From the NCBI GenBank assembly GCA_037179515.1, contig JAXCGZ010005660.1, forward strand, positions 27,501 through 91,500: a DNA stretch of 64,000 nt, written 5' to 3'. The DNA comes from Halocaridina rubra. Lineage: Eukaryota > Arthropoda > Malacostraca > Decapoda > Atyidae. The number at the start of each line of letters is the position of its first letter. Positions within the stretch are counted from its first letter, which is position 1. The translations under genes were made by a program, and so were the position numbers. Of this stretch, positions 1 through 18,145 are shown piece after piece. The notes beneath the pieces are model-generated. The model did no database searches and had not been told where the DNA came from. It saw nothing but the letters and a program-made list of their open reading frames with translations.

Positions 1-60
1 CGGAAGATACGAGCTTTGGGCTCTTTCTCGTAAGCACAATTAGGTAATCACCCAAAATTA
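1..60 (+). mobile_element. LINE-A 3' tail fragment
   Basis: The first 60 bases match the 3' untranslated end of the CR1-like LINE-A copies at 24.9-28.15 kb and 42.7-46.0 kb. They include a decayed form of the terminal stem-loop (positions 1-30) and one ATTAGGTAATCAC unit. The element runs off the left edge of the window, so its full extent is unknown. Confidence 0.8.
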
Positions 61-61
61 G

Positions 62-155
62 CTAACCGATTAGGTAGTTAATGCTAACTTAATCCATAGT
101 TTTAAAGACAAGTATGATAAGTATCACTAAGTATAAAAATGGAACCGACCAGGTA
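62..155 (+). mobile_element. LINE-A 3' coding end, short fragment
   Basis: This stretch matches the last ~20 codons and the proximal 3' UTR of LINE-A (AGGTAGTTAATGCTAAC through GATAAGTATCACTAAG and the ATGGAACCGA segment). It begins near the same internal LINE position as the short fragments at 1636 and 53353, and lies directly downstream of another LINE-A tail. Confidence 0.75.
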
Positions 156-180
156 TTTACATATACACACATGCACACAC

Positions 181-298
<118 letters not shown>

Positions 299-299
299 G

Positions 300-416
300 T
301 AGTAAGGGCATACACTCAGGGTAACGATTACATCTGCCAAAACAAGTCCTTCGCAGGAAGGCAACCGTCCTAGCCCTTAGTTGAAAAGGGTGTTCGTGAC
401 GTAAAACCGAAACCAA
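300..416 (+). mobile_element. SINE-1 3' part (tRNA-derived SINE, 5'-truncated)
   Basis: Shares GGGCATACACTCAGGG, AACAAGTCCTTCGCAGGAAG and GACGTAAAACCG with the fuller SINE-1 copies at 51985-52175 and 57993-58184. The tRNA-like head is missing and the copy starts directly after the TA array. The tail is a short AACC-type repeat. Confidence 0.75.
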
Positions 417-861
417 CCAACCAACAGATGAATACACACACACACCTTTCTCTCCTTTCTATTATCACTCTAATCCCATTTTTTTTCATTATTATTTTTA
501 TTCCTTTTTTACAGTAGCTCTGAGATGAGGTAATAATGACCATTAAGGGACGCGTTTATAACTCAACGAAATGCAATTCATGCCATTTTCTCCCACCAGG
601 GAAACAGAGAATGGTTCAGATATTCCAAAAATGGAATGGTTTGTCGGTAAGGGAAAAAAGAGACATTATTGGTTGCGCTTTATTGAGAAGCACAGAATAG
701 GAGACAAAAATATCTGAATAACTGTAGTACTGGAAAGCATTTTCCATGGCTTCCTGAAAATATGAATTGATATCGTGGTTGTTTTTCCCTAGTTTAGGAA
801 ATTATTTAAATAAGAAGCTCCCTAATAATTACCTGAGTAGTAACTACCATTATTAAGAAAA
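417..861. other. Unassigned spacer
   Basis: AT-rich sequence with T-rich runs around 480-510. No coding, RNA or repeat homology was recognised. Confidence 0.5.
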
Positions 862-920
862 ATACTACTACTATTACTACTACTACTACTACTACAATTA
901 CTACTACTGCTGATGCTGCT

Positions 921-984
<64 letters not shown>

Positions 985-993
985 GTAATAATG

Positions 994-1040
<47 letters not shown>
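862..1040. repeat. Compound (ACT)n/(AAT)n trinucleotide microsatellite
   Basis: An ACT-rich block (about 862-905) passes through a GCTGATGCTGCTG bridge into a long AAT/ATA array (about 922-1040) with single-base interruptions. Poly-Ile/Ser frames here are artefacts. Confidence 0.9.
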
Positions 1041-1578
1041 TTTTCCTACTAGTAACGTAGTCTCAACTGCACCATAATAACTGAAGGAGAGAAGCATGAT
1101 TATAATCCTCCATATCCTCAATACTTCAATCTGTTTGCGTGACAAAAAGATATCTTTAAGGAAAGAGGAATGCCCGAAATACACCCCCCCCCACCCCACC
1201 CCTACACACAGTTTTCATATCCATAGCAGTCAACCTCTTGGGACACACATCAAATATAAGAGAATTATTCCACAAGTTTATATTGGAAATAAATGGCTTA
1301 TTTTATTTTTTTTTTCATTTTCAGTATTAAGAACAGTTGGAAATTCGAGACAAGAACCAATTTTAACATGTAACATAAACTAACTGATGTGGGACATATT
1401 AATTTGAGTGAGGGGAAACTAATGTAACAAACTAATTAATATAGCACGTTGAGTTAAAATACGACCAACAATCATTAACAAACTAAAACCCTGACCAACT
1501 AATCGTCAACGGAAAAAGAGAATTGATGTATGATAGTGATTAGTTTATATCGTATACAGTTTGACTTGAGAGAGGATT
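1041..1578. other. Unassigned spacer
   Basis: Contains a C-rich run near 1185-1202 and AT-rich sequence. Short open frames show no family resemblance and no gene is supported. Confidence 0.5.
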
Positions 1579-1581
1579 ACA

Positions 1582-1631
<50 letters not shown>

Positions 1632-1634
1632 CAC
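1579..1634. repeat. (CA)n microsatellite at a LINE-A 5' junction
   Basis: CA array of about 55 bp that abuts a truncated LINE-A fragment directly on its 3' side. Confidence 0.9.
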
Positions 1635-1635
1635 G

Positions 1636-1697
1636 CTAAGCTAGTAGGTAGTTAATGCTAACTCAATTCATAGTTTTAAAGACAGGTATGATAAGTG
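1636..1697 (+). mobile_element. LINE-A short fragment, fused to a longer fragment
   Basis: GCTAAGC...GTAGGTAGTTAATGC to ATGATAAGT matches the last codons of LINE-A ORF2. It begins right after a CA array and joins at about 1698-1704 to a second LINE-A piece that starts farther upstream in the element, so the order of LINE segments is repeated rather than collinear. Confidence 0.75.
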
Positions 1698-1703
1698 AGG
1701 TAT

Positions 1704-2050
1704 GAAGAGTGAGGGGGGATATGGTGACAGTCTTTAAATTCCTTCATGGTTATGATAGAGTGGATAGGGATCGATATTTTGATATGGCTGGCTCTAGAAC
1801 TAGAGGTCACAGTTTGAAGCTTCGTAAGAAAATTTCTTCGCAGGATGTAAGGAAATACTTTTTCAGTGTAAGAGTAGTTGATAATTGGAATTGGCTAAGC
1901 GAGGAGGTAGTTAATGCTATCTCAATCCATAGTTTTAAGGACAGGTATGATAAGTATCACTAAGTATAAAATGGAACCGATCAGGAGACGGGAAGATACG
2001 AGCTTTGGGCTCTTTCCCGTAAACACAATTAGGTAATCACACTTAGGTAA

Positions 2051-2051
<1 letters not shown>
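1704..2051 (+). mobile_element. LINE-A 3' end copy (5'-truncated)
   Basis: Carries the last ~85 codons of the RT ORF (1709-1963), ending in the CR1-type C-terminal pattern FFSVRVVDNWNWLSEEVVNA, then the 3' UTR, an intact terminal stem-loop (1989-2019) and two units related to TTAGGTAATCAC that run into a CA array. Its sequence is very close to the two long LINE-A copies. It is a dead-on-arrival insertion lacking endonuclease and RT active sites. Confidence 0.9.
1989..2019 (+). other. LINE-A terminal stem-loop
   Basis: Outer stem CGGGAA/TTCCCG and inner stem GAGC/GCTC with loop TTTGG, separated by an asymmetric internal bulge. The same fold occurs at 28092-28122, 42711-42741 and 53227-53257, so it is probably the 3' RNA structure recognised by the LINE reverse transcriptase (inference). 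Confidence 0.65.

Positions 2052-2091
<40 letters not shown>
2052..2091. repeat. (CA)n microsatellite at LINE-A 3' end
   Basis: About 40 bp of CA following the TTAGGTAATCAC units of LINE-A. It may be both LINE tail and target sequence. Confidence 0.9.
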
Positions 2092-2094
<3 letters not shown>

Positions 2095-2600
2095 GCTAAC
2101 AAGCTTTAAATGTAATAGATGATTCCTTTTTAGCATACCAATATAATTTTAGGAACAGGTGAATGATCACAGGCTTTGATTTAAGGGTCTTATGAGAAGC
2201 AGAGGAGCCAATGGGCAGTGCATGTAGCCTATTATGTTTCCCATACTGTGACCAGTTATATAATAAACATTTCAGTTTAAATCTTAAAACTGCCAGTGAC
2301 CAGATGCTGACTGACTTGACAATTGAAAAAATTTCCACATTATCCTGAAACAAAATAACAGCTGCACATAATACTGACGATGGGAAATCTCTAGGAAACT
2401 GTATTTGTAATGTTAAATTAAAAAGCATTTTTCTGTAAATACTGCGTTAGATTGATGCTGTCTTACAGCTTTGTTCTTGAACACGATTGATAATGAGTGA
2501 TATATTCTAAACAACCCTCCCATATGTTAAGGCTCCCTTCCTATATTTTATTCATTTTTACTTTTTTATTTTTGAAAATTTTAAAGCTGTTTCTGACTCG
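2092..2600. other. Probable intron sequence upstream of the kinase exon
   Basis: AT-rich sequence with no recognisable coding similarity, ending at a splice acceptor. It is inferred to be the 3' part of the last intron of the kinase gene. Earlier exons are not visible in the window. Confidence 0.5.
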
Positions 2601-2615
2601 GCTTTATTTTTGCAG
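2601..2615 (+). promoter_or_regulatory. 3' splice acceptor of the kinase terminal exon
   Basis: GCTTTATTTTTGCAG is a pyrimidine-rich tract with a canonical AG at 2614-2615. The downstream codon frame (ATA AAA CCA at 2616) is kinase sequence. No ATG lies at this point, so the reading frame enters from an upstream exon, in phase 0 if splicing is here. Confidence 0.75.
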
Positions 2616-3488
2616 ATAAAACCAGACTTGGAAGGCGTAGAACGTCAGTATCTGACAGAGGATGCTATTGATACCTGCTGGGCTCCAGATCTTTATTATG
2701 CCAAGCATAAAGAGGCTGCAGAGTCCATTCTGGTCCTGGCAGATATGTGCCAGAGAGGATACAAAGTCCAAGAGTTAACTCAAGGCCTTACAATACCTCA
2801 AGCAAAGGCAGCTCTCATTGCTATTGCAAACGTCCATGCAGCGGCCCTTACTCTCCAGATAAAGGAGAATAAACCACTTCAACAACGGTATCCATACTTA
2901 CTCTCCATGGACCAAGCCATTGAGTCATTCAGTTGCTTAATTGATAGGGGTCTTCCACTGCTCTCAAAGTTCCTAGCATCCAAGAAGGACCGAGCCTCAG
3001 TTCGAGAGGGTCTCCAGAAATACTCGGGAAAAGTGGCTGCTGATGTTCTACGAGGGGTGTTAACACCCTCAGAAAAGGTCAATACTCTGGTGCACTGCGA
3101 CTTCTGGTGCAATAACCTTTTATTCAAGGAAGAGGAAGAAACAACACGCTGTTGCATCATAGACTGGCAAATGGTGATGTACGGACGTCCAGCCATCGAC
3201 GTAGCTTTGCTTATCAGTACATCACTTGAACCGTCAGAGAGGCGTAAGCATGGACCGTCCCTCGTCTCCGATTACTGGGACGCATTCATGTCCAGACTAA
3301 CCAAATTTGGAGTAGAGAAAGATGCTGTAAAGTACACTAAAGATGATCTTGAAGAAGATTTCAAAGCTGCACAAGCTATGGCAGGGCTAGTGGTGGTTGG
3401 CAGCGTGGATATTGCTCTGGGCTCCACTGAAAGAGAAGAGAGAGTCCTGCAACTTTTGGAAGACCTAATGAGCGAAGGCATCCTATGA
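2616..3488 (+). CDS. EcKinase/CHK kinase-like protein, 3'-terminal exon (partial)
   Basis: About 290 residues of the ecdysteroid-kinase-like/CHK family (choline-kinase-type fold), whose members phosphorylate small molecules such as ecdysteroids; the substrate here is unknown. Visible landmarks are the hinge LVLADMCQRGYKV near residue 42, the helix IANVHAAALTL near residue 73, the catalytic loop HCDFWCNN near residue 165 (family HxDxxxxN; the usual Gly is Cys here) and the metal-binding DWQ near residue 188, then YGRPAIDVALLI. Full-length members are roughly 400 residues, so the missing ~110 N-terminal residues (ATP-binding N-lobe) must lie on upstream exons. The frame is open to a TGA at 3486-3488 with no lesions and normal codon use. 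This is the only intact-looking host coding sequence in the window. Confidence 0.85.
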   Translation: MKPDLEGVERQYLTEDAIDTCWAPDLYYAKHKEAAESILVLADMCQRGYKVQELTQGLTIPQAKAALIAIANVHAAALTLQIKENKPLQQRYPYLLSMDQAIESFSCLIDRGLPLLSKFLASKKDRASVREGLQKYSGKVAADVLRGVLTPSEKVNTLVHCDFWCNNLLFKEEEETTRCCIIDWQMVMYGRPAIDVALLISTSLEPSERRKHGPSLVSDYWDAFMSRLTKFGVEKDAVKYTKDDLEEDFKAAQAMAGLVVVGSVDIALGSTEREERVLQLLEDLMSEGIL

Positions 3489-6233
<2,745 letters not shown>

Positions 6234-6516
6234 TGCTTTATAAATTTTATTGAACTATTTATGTTATTTTTATGGAGTACCATTCAGAAATTCGTGTATA
6301 TGATTAAAAAGTATTTAAAATATAAGTTTATATACAAGCATCACATTCCTTATAAGATATACACAATTTCTATTACACGTATTTTACCAGAATATCTATA
6401 CAAAATACACAAACCTACATACAACCAAAAACTATCTTACTATCACCCATCATATATTAAAAAAAAAATGATACATAAATTATGACTGCTTCTTTGAGTG
6501 AAAAACTATCCCAAAT

Positions 6517-7644
<1,128 letters not shown>

Positions 7645-7795
7645 AGTGGGAGAGTAGTCTGAGTGCTTGACTCAGTAGTTGACAGACCCGCGATTGAGCC
7701 CACTGTGGGGCTCTAGGAAGGGCATCCAGCCTTATTTTCCCAGTCACACTCTGTGTCCACCCCCATAAGGTGACACAGAAAACGAAGACTATTTT
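7645..7795 (+). mobile_element. Possible tRNA-derived SINE of a different family
   Basis: GGGAGAGTAGTCTGAGTGC...TTGACAGACCCGCGATTGAGCCC resembles a tRNA head with a weak B box. It is followed by GGAAGGGCATCCAGCC (7716-7731), a motif I recall from the conserved core of several invertebrate SINE families. It is the only copy in the window, so this rests on motif resemblance alone. Confidence 0.4.
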
Positions 7796-8384
7796 ATAGA
7801 AATTACTAAACTCCATAAAGTTGCATGGCAGATATATTAATCATACCCAAGAAAGAGTTCGAGAGGAAATTACTCTAGTGTCCTTCCAGATCCGCAGAAG
7901 TAGTGATTTATTCTGCAAAGCTTTCACAAACTAAAGACTGACAAGTATTAAAAACTTATATTTTAACATTAGTATAATCTGGTATTACTTAAGTTAATAC
8001 CACTTCAATGACTATAACCCACTATGCGAATTTTAATGAATCAGCAATTGATTTGGTAACCAAAGGTCCCTAAGTGAATCCAGCATTAGTTACGAGATGG
8101 CAATAATAGCTCATAATGATCACATGCCCAGGTTTCAATGAAGGCTATCTATTTACACTATATACACTAACGATATACCCCTTTGTAAGGGGGGGGGCGA
8201 GCCAAAGTTCACACATTCACCACAGTCAAAGGCACGCCTCAATTACACCTCTTAGCTCCTTAGGGACAAAGGGCTATATCAAATCCATCTACCATCCTGC
8301 TTGGGTCATCGGCAGGGTAGGTGGGCAAGGATCTTTTGCAGTGAGACTAAACAGCCGTAGCTGCATTACCCACACCGCTTAATG
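7796..8384. other. Unassigned spacer
   Basis: Includes a G run near 8190. No coding or repeat identity recognised. Confidence 0.4.
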
Positions 8385-9112
8385 ATATGGCAACCCCCCC
8401 CCCCACACACACACACAATTAACTGTGCAAGCAGATGCGAGAAATCTCCTTGGCAAGCGTCACCTATACACACACTTCCTCCAATCATTCCTATCTCTTG
8501 AACTATTTCTTCCACTGACAAACCACCTGCATACAATGCTTTTTTCACTTCATCCACCCCCTTCATTCTAGAACTTCCTTTCGGCCTTGGTCCAACCACT
8601 TCTGTACTCCACATACTCTTTGCTAGTCGTTCATCATTGCCCTTCCATATGTCTACACCATCGCAATAGTCTCCGATCTTTATCCGACGGCTTTCTTGTA
8701 ACACCTTTTCTATGCCACACCTCCTCATTTTTCACTCTATCTATTCTAGATACACCAATCATATTTCTCAAATACCTCATCTCCATTACATTCAACTTCT
8801 TATTTTCATCTTCTATTGCATTCAAAGTGCTTGCTTCATGATATGTAGCATTCATTCCTTAATACTTATATCTCATCACACTCTTCATCACTGGCTTCCT
8901 TCAATCTGTGACTTACCTCCACATCCTCCCAGGCATTCCCAGCCATGAGCGACCACATATATTTAAAAGTCTCAAATTCAGCAAGACTCTCTCTTTCACT
9001 CTCACATTCATATCTGCCAACATTAATCATGCCTTTACTCTTATCAATATTCACCCATAACGTCCTTCTCTCACACATTAACGAACTCAGCCACCAAATG
9101 CTTCATTTCTAT
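8385..9112 (-). mobile_element. LINE-B, C-terminal RT fragment (degenerate)
   Basis: Read on the minus strand, the fragment encodes pieces of the end of a LINE polyprotein: LVAEFVNVCERRTLWVN and DKSKG, then HRLKEAS, then LNVMEMRYLRNMIGVSRID and RVKNEEV. The same order occurs in the + strand copy at 53642-54487, where the FADD box is retained. This copy is truncated just downstream of where FADD would be (~9112) and has frameshifts and stops. Its 3' end runs into a GT/G tract at 8395-8420. The clade is uncertain, and an RTE-like affiliation is only a guess. Confidence 0.7.
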
Positions 9113-9189
9113 TAACATATTAGGATGTCACATAGCCTCTAACTTGTCTTGAAGGTGTCACATAATCCATATTTTTAAATCTGCATCTA

Positions 9190-9893
9190 AAAATTGTGTT
9201 CTGTTTCGTTTCTGTCATAACTTTTCCTCTTTCCAATTACTTAAAATCAATAAAGGTCTTATCAGTCCCTATCTTGAATACTGCTCGTGCATCTGCGATT
9301 TTTCTTCTAATACTTATCGCCTAGCTAGGGTTGAATTAAGGCAAGCAGACTCATCAATGACCTTTCTCTTAATTCTAATCTGGATTCCCTTTCTTTTCGC
9401 CGTAAGGTATCATATATTTCTCTTTTCTGTCGCTACTACTTTCATCGTTGCTCTGACGAGTTGGTGAGTTGCATCCTTCCCCCTCTGCCAAGGCTGCGTA
9501 ACACTTGCCAAGTAACCTCGTTTCACAGGTATTGTGTGGAGGTTATGTAGCTTGTGGATTGGTTGGTGCAGCAACTTCTTCCCATCAACCTCTACACTCT
9601 GGAACTCTCTTTCTCCTTTTGTCTTTACTAATTCTTATAACCTATCTTCCTTCAAAAGGGCGGATCTATCGTCATCTATGGGCCTAATCCTGCCATATCT
9701 CTAAGTCATCAATATTTCGACTATTCTTTAAGCTTGACCTTTTCCTATTATGCACAATTTCCATATTTCTGTCTTGTCCTTAACGTTATGTTTTTTCTTC
9801 ATCGTAATGTATTCCTCGTGCCAAGGCCTGATGGGGGTAATTTTCTTGCCTGGCCCGGTGTCACACTCATACAAAAAAGTTCATCCCCAGAAT
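9190..9893 (+). mobile_element. LINE-C 3' end fragment
   Basis: Encodes the C-terminal end of a LINE RT protein in broken frames (RLINDLSLNSNLDSLSFRRK, then a CRYYFHRCSDELVS-like stretch) followed by a 3' UTR ending GGTGTCACACTCATACAAAAAA. The same segment recurs at 34060-34570 and 62500-62825, and the terminal GGTGTCACA(C/T)TCATA-A(n) block also at 58735-58787. The A-rich 3' tail fits retrotransposition. Confidence 0.75.
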
Positions 9894-11390
9894 CTGTCAC
9901 CAGTCCTGAGTTATGTGTGAAAAGCAATTGATTCACTTTCCACAACCTTCCATTCTCAATAATTTCAAGCTTCTTCTTGGTACTCTGTAATTTACTTTAC
10001 ATACCGATCAAGCTAATTATTTACATCAATCCCGACTCTAACACATGCTCTAATATTCTTGTAAAAACTCTTGACTGCATTCAACAAATTTCTACTTATT
10101 CCATAAATTACAGAATGACAGAAAAAATCTGTAATTAGAATATCTGATTCCATTAACGTGAGATAATCGAAATGAGATAATATGAAAATAACCTATGATT
10201 ATGCGATTTGCTCTCACACCACCACACGATAATCAGTATGATATATAATTAAAATAACCTATATTTATATTTATGTGATTTGCTCCTACACCACTTTAAC
10301 ATAATATGTATGAGTATGATATATTTCAAAGCGCAAAGTTTGTTATCACTATAAGAGGAATGTCAGTTATCGCATACAGTCAGTGATATACGACGTACCT
10401 GTTGTCCCAAGATCTAAGCACGCAGTATAACAATGTCAGTGAGGACAAAAGGCTGGCGCCTGATAACAGAGTCGTTTCCTGGGATGCTAATAAATTTTCG
10501 GAATAATATGACAAAAAGAAAAAAAAAGGAAAGTAATAACTATGTAGATATAATCTCTTACTGTTACTATTACTTAGACTTGACACATTTTCCTATTTTA
10601 CAAGAGGAGTGTTGTAACACTTGAATACTCATAGATCTTTATCGAAGTCGAAGCTTACGAAAATACTGTTATACCACATATCACGCACTGACTTGACAGG
10701 GGCTGCCAAAAACTAGAATAGTTACTTGTTTTAACACTACACAGAGTTGTTCAATATGTTCCTCGAAGGCAGATTATGGGAAGAGTGATGTCTTTCAAAG
10801 AAAGAGTTTGGATTTTCTACAGAGTATTCCAACCGACAAGTGATATCCAATATTGTATTTTTCATCAATTAAAAAGTTTGTGTTACATCCCACGGGCAGG
10901 AGCTAACAGACTAAAAAAAAAAGCTGGAAAATTATGTAAAGTGCATAAAGGATATGTAATGATATTCATGAAGTTTGTACATAGGCAAGAATGCAAAAGT
11001 TATTTTAAAAAATTTTGAGAAAGATTCCACGAATAAAATCTAAAACAAATATCTCTAAAATAAAGACACCAGGAAATTATATAAAGCTGATGGAGAATAT
11101 GTCTGTTGTGCAGGGTTAGTACATAAGTAAAAATGCAGATGAAGTTAAAACTGTAAATGACAAGCTTTGTTCCATTATCTCTTTCACCCAGATATGAAGA
11201 TATCACAAGACAGCAAGAGACTTGGAACGTGATCTTTGTCGATTCTGCGGAATTAAAGGGCAGGACTTAGACAGAATGGAAAATTGGAGAAGATGGTGAT
11301 AGAATTCAATTGATTAGAAGAATGAAAATCTTTAAGATGAAAATGTGATACAGGAGTTATTTGGGGAAATGAATTTATAACTACTATAAG

Positions 11391-11391
<1 letters not shown>
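9894..11391. other. Unassigned AT-rich spacer
   Basis: No gene, RNA or shared repeat recognised. Short open frames near 10433 and 10776 lack any family signature. Confidence 0.4.

Positions 11392-11481
<90 letters not shown>
11392..11481. repeat. (ATT)n microsatellite
   Basis: Uninterrupted trinucleotide array of about 90 bp. Confidence 0.95.
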
Positions 11482-11483
<2 letters not shown>

Positions 11484-11751
11484 TGTCATCATCGACAGCC
11501 ACATCCTAACTATGATGGAGAACGATTTGTCAGCTTCGTTCCAATAAATTCTATTCACATTTCACAAGTGTAAGATAAGTTGTAAATTGCCCTCATCTGT
11601 TTCCAAGCTTCTATTAACATTCTGAACTACTACCTAGACACAGCTATGGGAATACGAACATTTGTTTGAGCCTTTATAACTGGTATATTGTATATTAGAA
11701 GTTAAATAATTTTCTATCTTTCTCTATTTCTCTTTTTCACTCAATTCGTGC

Positions 11752-11754
<3 letters not shown>

Positions 11755-11827
<73 letters not shown>
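11755..11827. repeat. (TA)n microsatellite flanking a tRNA-like repeat
   Basis: TA array ending exactly where the inverted body of the tRNA-like repeat (CCAAATAAGCACATTA) begins. Confidence 0.95.
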
Positions 11828-15619
<3,792 letters not shown>

Positions 15620-15683
15620 TACAGCTTTTGTATATAGATAGAGTTACAAATCAAAAGTAATAATTATTGATACATATAGACAT

Positions 15684-15797
<114 letters not shown>

Positions 15798-16026
15798 ATA
15801 TGTACACACTCACATATAAATATATATAAGCTCCTGAGGGAGAGGGCTAGAATACTTCCTCCATGTTCCCCTGCGTGTCGTAAGAGCATACTAAGTGGGG
15901 CGGAGCGAAGGGAATGAAAGACCCCCTCTCTGTACTTTCTCTTCCCAGAAAGTCAGAGCATTATTTCCTTACTCAGCCACTCACCTTATAAGGGGAAAAG
16001 TGGCTTATGTATATAAAAAGACATAT

Positions 16027-16143
<117 letters not shown>

Positions 16144-16230
16144 GCCTCCACCTTTCCCCCATTTTTTTTCTTTCCTTTTTTTTTCCAGATAGAAAAGGTA
16201 ACATAAATATGTTTGGATAGGGTAAAAGAA

Positions 16231-16449
16231 TTACATTTTCAATGTTGGGTACGCATTAAGTATAGGATATAAGTTCTCTGGGTCGCAAAAGTGCACACAA
16301 AGTTCAAAGTAGCTCAGACCAAGAGGTCTGAAGTCCTTAAGCTTTGTGCACTCTGTAATGTAGTGTCCTAAATTTTTGCCCCCTACACACTCACATAAAT
16401 GGCATTTTGAGTGTTCTGGGTGCTCTCTACCAGTTTTCTCGCAGTTCAC
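16231..16449 (-). pseudogene. LINE-E C-terminal zinc-binding tail
   Basis: The frame contains CEKTGREHPEHSKCHLCE, then HYITECTKL and FRPLG, resembling the Cys/His segment found after RNase H or RT in many LINE polyproteins, probably a nucleic-acid-binding domain. It ends in a stop about 90 bases before the A-rich 3' end. It is out of frame with the RNase H segment just upstream. Confidence 0.6.
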
Positions 16450-16452
16450 CTC

Positions 16453-17139
16453 TCAAATATTTCTATAACCAAGTCTTATGCGGGCAGCAACTCTATCACA
16501 GTCACCTGTAAGCATTTTACCCATGCTGTATTTGTGTCTCAGCCTTCTGAAGTTTTCGTGATGTTGAATCGAACAGCTGCTTACATGTTGTGTGAGTGTA
16601 GAGAGTTCTTGCTTTTCCATAATCTCATTATACAACATTGTTTTGAACTGAGTCAGTGTGGTTATAGATTCAGACACTAAACTCTCAGTTGCCATTTTTG
16701 CCAGCCTGTCAGCCTTTCCATTACCTACTATCCCAACATGGGAGGGTACCCATGAAAACTTAACTTGAAGATTAAATTTTGCGCAGTTAATAAGAGCCTC
16801 TTGAATTTCAGCCATGTGAGTTTTGTAGGAGCTTTCCAATGATCTCAGTGACAGAAGCGCACTCTGTGAGTCACAGAATATGATAGCATTTTTCCTAGCA
16901 CTGAGAACATGCTCAATAGCAAGTTTTAGTCCAAGAATTTCACATTCGGTGATTGATGACCATTTTGGCATAGTCAGTGCTTTGTCAAATATTTGCTGCC
17001 CTTCAAAATTTTCATAAACCATAATGCTGCACCCAGACCCTCCTGTACTGCTTGTGTGAGACCCATCAGTGTAAATGCAGTGTGTTTCATAGTTATTTGG
17101 GAAACTAGTTCCAATAAAGACCTCAATTTCATCTAACAA
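16453..17139 (-). pseudogene. LINE-E RNase H domain
   Basis: A 228-codon open segment. The four RNase H catalytic acids are all visible: Asp in YTDGSHT (~residue 25), Glu in TECEILGLKLA (~67), Asp in FCDSQSALL (~90) and Asp in GNGKADRLA (~143), with WVPSHVGI before the last. RNase H would remove the RNA strand during reverse transcription. The domain is uninterrupted, unlike the rest of the element, but is no longer in frame with the RT. Confidence 0.85.
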
Positions 17140-17333
17140 TTGATGTATTTTAATGATTGGAGTGACATTCGGACCAGATGATAATATTGGAAAGAGAATT
17201 TCTGGCCCAATCCTCTCGCAAGGATTTATTAATTGTGCAGGACCACTCTCAGTAAATAGTCACATTATGTTTTTTTGTCTTATTGGTTATAAGCTTAAAT
17301 ATCTTGGGGTGAATTTGTCTTTCATACTGTATG

Positions 17334-18128
17334 TTACCTTTTATTAGTAATGTTTGTTGGCGCTGACTGCGGCCCTTGCAAATGACCAGCATTACATGAA
17401 TGAGGCTGAGCTGATTTCGCTAATTTAACACCAGATATCACCGCTGACTGTTTGATAAGTTCTATCAAAGGTGGGAGGTTTAATTCATGATGAATATTAA
17501 TAATTCTGGTGCTCATAGGGCAGCCAAGAATAATCCTTATAGCTTTGTTTTGAATTTTTTCTAGGGGTCTTAAGATAGAGGTAGTCATAGTACAGAGCTG
17601 CAGGGTGTGATAGTCGACTAATGACATGACATATGGGAGATAGAAAGTTCGGCATATGTTAATACCAACACCAGATACCCTACTGGCAAGAAGCTTTAAC
17701 GGTCTGAGTCTCTGTTGCAGTCTTTCACACAAATCTTTGACATACTCTGTGTGAGGGGGAGAAGGAACTGGTATTCCCAAATATTTGTGATTTTCGAATA
17801 CCTTAACCATTTGATTGCTTAATACAAGGTGAGCCTCTTGCGAGATACTGGAAAAGTACTTTGTTTTTGGAGTTGAAATGACGAGACCAATGTCTTTTGA
17901 TTCTTGAGAACATTCATTAAGGATTATTTGCATATCATTGGCAGAAGGTGCCCTTATACATATGTCATCTGCATAACATATGATGGTGCATTCATCATTT
18001 GGTAGTCTGAGAGACTTGAGAAGCTTATCCATTAAGATATTAAAGAGAAGGGGAGACAGAACTCCTCCCTGAGGAGTTCCCAGTGTAAATTCTTTTTCAC
18101 TGGAAGTAAGATAGCCTGTATAGTACAC
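17334..18128 (-). pseudogene. LINE-E reverse transcriptase palm and thumb
   Basis: A 264-codon segment with GTPQGGVLSPLLFNILMD (RT domain 4) and the catalytic CYADDICI box (domain 5), then HKYLGIPV (domain 7) and a thumb region. The fingers lie in other frames at 18146-18566 (LHGFRKGKSTKECF and IPIPKKESTKLKPISLT). The active-site YADD is intact. Confidence 0.87.
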
Positions 18129-18145
18129 TTTAGAGGTTCGACTAC

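Noticed and set aside
1585..2091. CRISPR-like regular repeats
   Set aside because: The repeats are CA microsatellites and LINE fragments; there are no spacers and no cas genes, and the sequence is eukaryotic.
2610..2615. Kinase start codon at TTG 2610
   Set aside because: This lies in the polypyrimidine tract and AG of a splice acceptor; the protein homology needs upstream exons, so it is not a translation start.
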